From Nitrospira lenta (lineage in GTDB: Bacteria > Nitrospirota > Nitrospiria > Nitrospirales > Nitrospiraceae): a DNA stretch of 8,114 nt. The DNA lies in assembly GCA_945906715.1 (NCBI GenBank), contig CAMDRK010000107.1, positions 1 to 8,114 on the forward strand, read 5' to 3'. The notes beneath the pieces were generated by a model. That model worked only from the letters and a program-made list of their open reading frames with translations, had not been told where the DNA came from and made no database searches. Each line of letters starts with the position of its first letter. The stretch's first letter is position 1. A program made the translations under genes and the position numbers. Positions 5,386 to 8,114 of this stretch are shown piece by piece.

Positions 5386-5389
5386 CTTA

Positions 5390-5516
5390 GCAGGATGCTG
5401 AAAAAGTCCTGCCAGCAGCGTTCTCGCATCGTTCAGACCCTCAACGTACCCTGAGGGTACGCCTGCGGGCCTTCACTCGCTGCGGCCTTGCTGGACAGTC
5501 TTTTTGAGCATCCTGC
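5390..5516. repeat. ~127-bp palindromic repeat (MITE-like) in the pstS leader
   Basis: The ends are inverted: GCAGGATGCTGAAAAAG from 5390 and CTTTTTGAGCATCCTGC ending at 5516, with one mismatch in 17. Further matches inward include CAGCA/TGCTG. The centre carries a perfect palindrome, GTACCCT-G-AGGGTAC (5446-5460). I recall this element as a high-copy intergenic repeat in Nitrospira. It encodes no transposase, so if mobile it would be moved in trans. It lies between the promoter array and the pstS-like start codon and should fold strongly in the transcript. Confidence 0.75.
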
Positions 5517-5588
5517 GAGATAGTTTTCTGTTGTGTCATATGCGCAGCCATCGAAGTGCTCGCTTGCCAGACTTGGAGGACAGGAGGC

Positions 5589-6650
5589 ATGGGAATCAGA
5601 CAGAACATGAAACAGTATGGCAATCAGGCCTTGGTGGGCATCTATGCCTTCCTTGTGCTGTTCTTTGCCGTAGCTGCCCAGCTCTCTGCTCAAGTGATGC
5701 CCTCGCTCGATCCCAAGATCCTCCCCTATCAGCGCGGGAACGATGTGACCGGCATCCTCTCCGTCGCAGGGTCGGATAGCATGAAACCGCTGACAGAATC
5801 ATGGTCGGCAAAACTCCGGCAACTGTATCCGGGACTTTCCATCAAAGTGGAAAGCAAAGGATCCGAGACGGGACTCGCTGCGCTGTTGGAGGGGAAAGCC
5901 CAGATCGCCGCGATGTCCCGGCGCATGACGCAGGACGAGGTCGTTGAATTCAAGCGGGAGTTCGGCTATGAACCGACTGAGGTTCCTGTTGCCGTGGATG
6001 CGCTGGCAATCTTCGTTCATAAAGATAATCCGATCGAAGGATTGTCCCTCGCCGAAGTCGATGCAGTTTTTTCAAAAGAACGGCGACGCGGCCTGAAATA
6101 TCCTGTCAATGTCTGGGGCGACGTCATGTTGTTCGACGAAGAGTGGGAGAAATCGCCGATTCAACTTTACGGACGGAATGGAAATTCCGGTACCGCTTCA
6201 TTCTTCAGAGAGCATGTTTTGAACGGGGCTGACTTGAAGAAAACGATGGAGGCGGGTGTCGGTTCGGCGGCGGTTGTCATCGACCTGATGAGAGATCGAT
6301 TCGGCATTGGATTCAGCAGCATCGGCTATCGGACATCGGAAGTTCGCCCGGTTCCATTGGCATCAGTTAAAGGCGGACGGTATGTAGAGCCGACATTTGA
6401 AACGGCAATGGATGGATCCTACCCGTTGCGGCGCAACCTGTATCTCTATATCAACCGTCCTCCAAAGGTTGCACCGCCAGGGTCGATCCTGGAGTACGTG
6501 AGGTTCGCACTAAGCCAACGAGGGCAGAAAATTGTCATAGACCAAGGGTATTACCCCCTCCCAACGACGGAACTCAATCGGCTGACCATGATGTGGACGG
6601 CGCCAGTGCGCACCGTGACCGCTGAAGGACCAGCCAAGGTTCAGGACTAG
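5589..6650 (+). CDS. pstS: PstS-like phosphate-binding protein of an ABC transporter
   Basis: From ATG 5589 the protein is 353 residues. A hydrophobic export signal (ALVGIYAFLVLFFAVAA) ends at a likely cleavage site L32-S33-A34, placing the protein in the periplasm. The mature part is a PBP-like phosphate-binding domain. It shows the phosphate-loop motif V-A-G-S-D-S-M (G61-S62-D63-S64), then GLAALLEGKAQIAAMSRRM, VAVDALAIFVHKDNPI, and the second ligand motif R196-N-G-N-S-G-T202. YLYINRPP and GYYPLP near the C-terminus are also typical. It would capture phosphate for PstCAB, which are not in the window. GGAGG at 5575-5579 is 9 nt before the chosen ATG; a closer AGGAGG would favour the internal ATG at 5607, which still leaves a signal peptide. 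The leader carries a large palindrome. Whether it is the main PstS or a paralogue cannot be told from here. Confidence 0.88.
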   Translation: MGIRQNMKQYGNQALVGIYAFLVLFFAVAAQLSAQVMPSLDPKILPYQRGNDVTGILSVAGSDSMKPLTESWSAKLRQLYPGLSIKVESKGSETGLAALLEGKAQIAAMSRRMTQDEVVEFKREFGYEPTEVPVAVDALAIFVHKDNPIEGLSLAEVDAVFSKERRRGLKYPVNVWGDVMLFDEEWEKSPIQLYGRNGNSGTASFFREHVLNGADLKKTMEAGVGSAAVVIDLMRDRFGIGFSSIGYRTSEVRPVPLASVKGGRYVEPTFETAMDGSYPLRRNLYLYINRPPKVAPPGSILEYVRFALSQRGQKIVIDQGYYPLPTTELNRLTMMWTAPVRTVTAEGPAKVQD

Positions 6651-6659
6651 CTGACTAGC

Positions 6660-6772
6660 CATGTCTATCCGGTCTATCATGTCTGTCTGGTCTATCTGGT
6701 TGGGTTCGTTCAACTAAACTCACGAGATAGACCGAAAAGACAAGACAGACTAGACAGACCAAATGAACCAGT
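6660..6772. repeat. Dispersed A/C- vs T/G-biased inverted repeat, copy 2
   Basis: The left arm (about 6660-6709) is made of TCTATC, TGTCTGTCTGG and TCTATCTGG units. The right arm (about 6724-6772) is made of GATAGACCG, AGACAGAC and GACCAAATGAACC. The arms face each other around TTCGTTCAACTAAAC. It begins 10 nt after the stop of the pstS-like gene and runs into the next gene: its last units contain the lipoprotein start codon at 6763. Confidence 0.72.
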
Positions 6773-7461
6773 TTCGTCTCGTTATTTTTGCCCTCGTCTG
6801 CGCCGGACTGATCGGGGCCTGTAGCCCAAGACAATTCACTACCATTACGATCTATGACCAACCAGACGCGTACGTCCGGTTGGAGTTTGACCGTACGGTG
6901 AAGAAGGGAACGGAACACTCGCACCCGGTCTCGCTCAGGCCGGAACAAATTGCTGCGGTTCTGGCAGGAGTGAGGATCGAAGAGCCGGTTGCCCTAGTTC
7001 GTGGTGACATCCTACAACGGGATCCTGTTCCGCCCATCCATCCGGCCTTTTCCGATAAAGACATCGCGTTTTTAGCGCCGCTGTTGGCGATGGCCTTCAG
7101 CAAGGCAACGCCGGAAGAAGTCGTAACCTTCTACCAAACTCGATCTATAGCAGCCAATACGCGAGAAGTGACATCGGGCGGCCTGTTCATTCAAGGCGAC
7201 GAACTGCACCTCATCCTAGCGAACTACCGGTCGCCTACTCGTTATATGCCCGACATGGGCGTGGCCGAAACACAGGACGACCGATTCACGCCGATGCAAT
7301 CGCTGGCCCCGCAAGGCGGCCGCTTGAACTTTGAGCCCTCTTCTGCCAGGCGGGAAAAACTAAGTGGAGGCTTGGAAAAGCTCTTACAGCAGGTCCAGCG
7401 CGAACTGACGATTATGTACAAGCAGCTGCCGCCCCGCCCGCTGGTCCAACCAACCCCCTAA
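6763..7461 (+). CDS. Lipoprotein of unknown function next to pstS
   Basis: The 232-residue protein begins MNQFRLVIFALVCAGLIGAC, a lipoprotein signal with lipobox I17-G18-A19-C20. Ser at +2 would, by the Asp rule, let the Lol system carry it to the outer membrane. The mature part is about 213 residues, mixed alpha/beta in look, with no repeats or catalytic motif I recognise. It includes TITIYDQPDAYVRLEFD near the start, PVSLRPEQIAAVLAGV and TPEEVVTFYQTR in the middle, and a C-terminal helix rich in Glu, Gln and Lys followed by a proline-rich tail. A TAG lies in frame just upstream of the ATG, so 6763 is the only ATG that gives the signal peptide; no Shine-Dalgarno precedes it and the start lies inside the repeat. 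It follows pstS by 112 bp on the same strand and is probably read from the same mRNA. A role in phosphate uptake is inferred from position only. Confidence 0.78.
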   Translation: MNQFRLVIFALVCAGLIGACSPRQFTTITIYDQPDAYVRLEFDRTVKKGTEHSHPVSLRPEQIAAVLAGVRIEEPVALVRGDILQRDPVPPIHPAFSDKDIAFLAPLLAMAFSKATPEEVVTFYQTRSIAANTREVTSGGLFIQGDELHLILANYRSPTRYMPDMGVAETQDDRFTPMQSLAPQGGRLNFEPSSARREKLSGGLEKLLQQVQRELTIMYKQLPPRPLVQPTP

Positions 7462-7462
7462 T

Positions 7463-7545
7463 TGGTCTGTTTGGTTTATTTGGTTCATCTGGTTTGTTTT
7501 GTTCAACCAAATAGACAAGACAAACCAAACAAACCCGTTTCAACC
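7463..7545. repeat. Dispersed A/C- vs T/G-biased inverted repeat, copy 3
   Basis: The left arm (7463-7504) reads ATTGGTCTGTTTGG, TTTATTTGG, TTCATCTGG and TTTGTTTTG. The right arm (7505-7540) reads AACCAAATAGAC, AAGACAAACC and AAACAAAC. The loop is near GTTCAACC. A 21-nt stretch at 7481-7501 is the reverse complement of 4457-4477 in copy 1. It separates the lipoprotein gene from the convergent porin gene and probably ends transcription from both sides. Confidence 0.72.
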
Positions 7546-7550
7546 ATGGG

Positions 7551-8114
7551 TTAAAAGCTCCACTGAAGTTGGAAACGAAGCAAGTTTCCGGATTGCAGCT
7601 GATAGGGGGTTTGGGTACATACGACATTGAGAGCAAAAGGATCGGTGCAAGCGGCAGGACTGAAGGAGGCGTCGGACGAGCTTCGCTGAGTCCAGGAATA
7701 GGCAACGGTCAATTCGAGCGCGCGATTGAACTGATATTCGATTCCCAGCTCTGTTTCCCGCACTGAAGATCTCGGCGCATTACTCTGAAGCTTGCTCCCT
7801 CCGAAATATTCCTGCATGCGCACATAAGGGAAAATGTTCTGGCAATAGGTATCGCATTTATAGTTGTAAAAGAGCTGGACATAGCCGCCATGCACGGAGC
7901 CGAGTTCCACCGCTGTCCTGGCCCCGTTCAGTTGAGGCCCCCTCCCGATATTATATTCCGCTTGAAGGCCGAACGGTTGAGGAAAGACGACCATGTGCCA
8001 GGCAACCCGTTCGTCGAGGTAATTTCCACCGTTCGTAACTTGCGGCGAAACCGGAAGTCCTACCGACAGGGATGGATCGGTAGGCACGACGGGGGATGTC
8101 GAAACGAAGACTTG
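7551..8114 (-). CDS. Phosphate-selective porin (OprP/OprO-like), C-terminal part
   Basis: The frame is open from the window edge (8114) to TAA at 7551, giving the last 187 residues; the N-terminal part is outside. The sequence alternates in the manner of outer-membrane strands: WHMVVFPQPFGLQAEYNIG, GGYVQLFYNYKC, ELGIEYQF, ALELTVAYSWTQR. It ends in LLRFQLQWSF, with the terminal Phe recognised by the BAM assembly machine. The strand pattern and the R-A-L-E-L-T-V-A-Y ending resemble phosphate-selective porins of the OprP/OprO family. The family call from the C-terminus alone is probable, and placement beside a pstS-like gene supports it. Four cysteines occur in two close pairs (C-D-T-Y-C and C-TDPFALNVV-C), unusual for a porin and perhaps disulfide-linked in loops. 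Any promoter lies outside the window. It is convergent with the lipoprotein gene. Confidence 0.75.
   Translation of the reverse strand, partial: QVFVSTSPVVPTDPSLSVGLPVSPQVTNGGNYLDERVAWHMVVFPQPFGLQAEYNIGRGPQLNGARTAVELGSVHGGYVQLFYNYKCDTYCQNIFPYVRMQEYFGGSKLQSNAPRSSVRETELGIEYQFNRALELTVAYSWTQRSSSDASFSPAACTDPFALNVVCTQTPYQLQSGNLLRFQLQWSF

Noticed and set aside
5395..5454. A 19-codon upstream ORF (ATG at 5395) inside the palindrome at the start of the pstS leader
   Set aside because: The frame is made wholly of repeat sequence, has no ribosome-binding site, and such frames will arise at every copy of the element.
5433..5693. Minus-strand open frame of 86 codons across the palindrome and the start of the pstS-like gene
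   Set aside because: It overlaps the well-supported pstS-like gene and the repeat, and its sequence has no recognisable protein character.
1..8114. tRNA, rRNA, integrase, insertion-sequence transposase or attachment site
   Set aside because: I found no tRNA cloverleaf, rRNA-like stretch or transposase/integrase motif on either strand.

Overview
The window looks like part of a phosphate-starvation (Pho) locus of a Gram-negative bacterium, most likely Nitrospira or a close relative in Nitrospirota. The taxonomic call rests on two intergenic repeat families that I recall from Nitrospira genomes: long imperfect inverted repeats built from CCAGATGAACC-like words, and a ~127-bp palindrome whose ends read GCAGGATGCT/AGCATCCTGC. 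It also rests on a secreted, lipoprotein and outer-membrane gene set. This was recognised from memory, not by a database search.

Layout. At the left edge lies the 5' end of phoU (minus strand), preceded on the same strand by a 44-residue single-helix membrane protein with its own Shine-Dalgarno. A divergent gene (565-1218) encodes an exported protein made of 39-residue repeats. Next is a secreted choice-of-anchor I type beta-propeller protein (1354-2958), convergent with a single-domain response regulator (3047-3430, minus). Upstream of the regulator is a short exported ORF (3475-3618, minus). A REP-like hairpin, a two-CBS-domain protein (3927-4310) and an OmpR/PhoB-type regulator with a degenerate receiver (4516-5223, minus) follow. 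The right part holds a PstS-like phosphate-binding protein (5589-6650), an uncharacterised lipoprotein (6763-7461) and, convergent to it, the C-terminal part of a phosphate-selective (OprP/OprO-like) porin (7551-8114, minus, running off the window).

The main unifying signal is regulatory. Four promoters (anchor-I gene, CBS gene, OmpR-type regulator, pstS-like gene) share one architecture: four NTAAC-like pentamers at an exact 11-bp period, then exactly 10 bp, then a -10-like hexamer. A fifth, less regular array precedes the 3618/3430 minus-strand genes. The 11-bp direct-repeat period and the 10-bp distance to -10 match known PhoB boxes, so these are proposed as Pho boxes of this lineage. The window would then encode a phosphate-starvation circuit: porin entry across the outer membrane, periplasmic capture by the PstS-like protein, a secreted putative phosphoester-related protein, signalling by phoU and the regulators, plus several uncharacterised members.

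Three copies of the A/C- versus T/G-biased inverted repeat occupy the gene junctions at 4378-4515, 6660-6772 and 7463-7545. The middle copy contains the start codon of the lipoprotein gene. A different, 127-bp palindrome begins almost exactly at the predicted transcription start of the pstS-like gene, so it should form most of that mRNA's leader.
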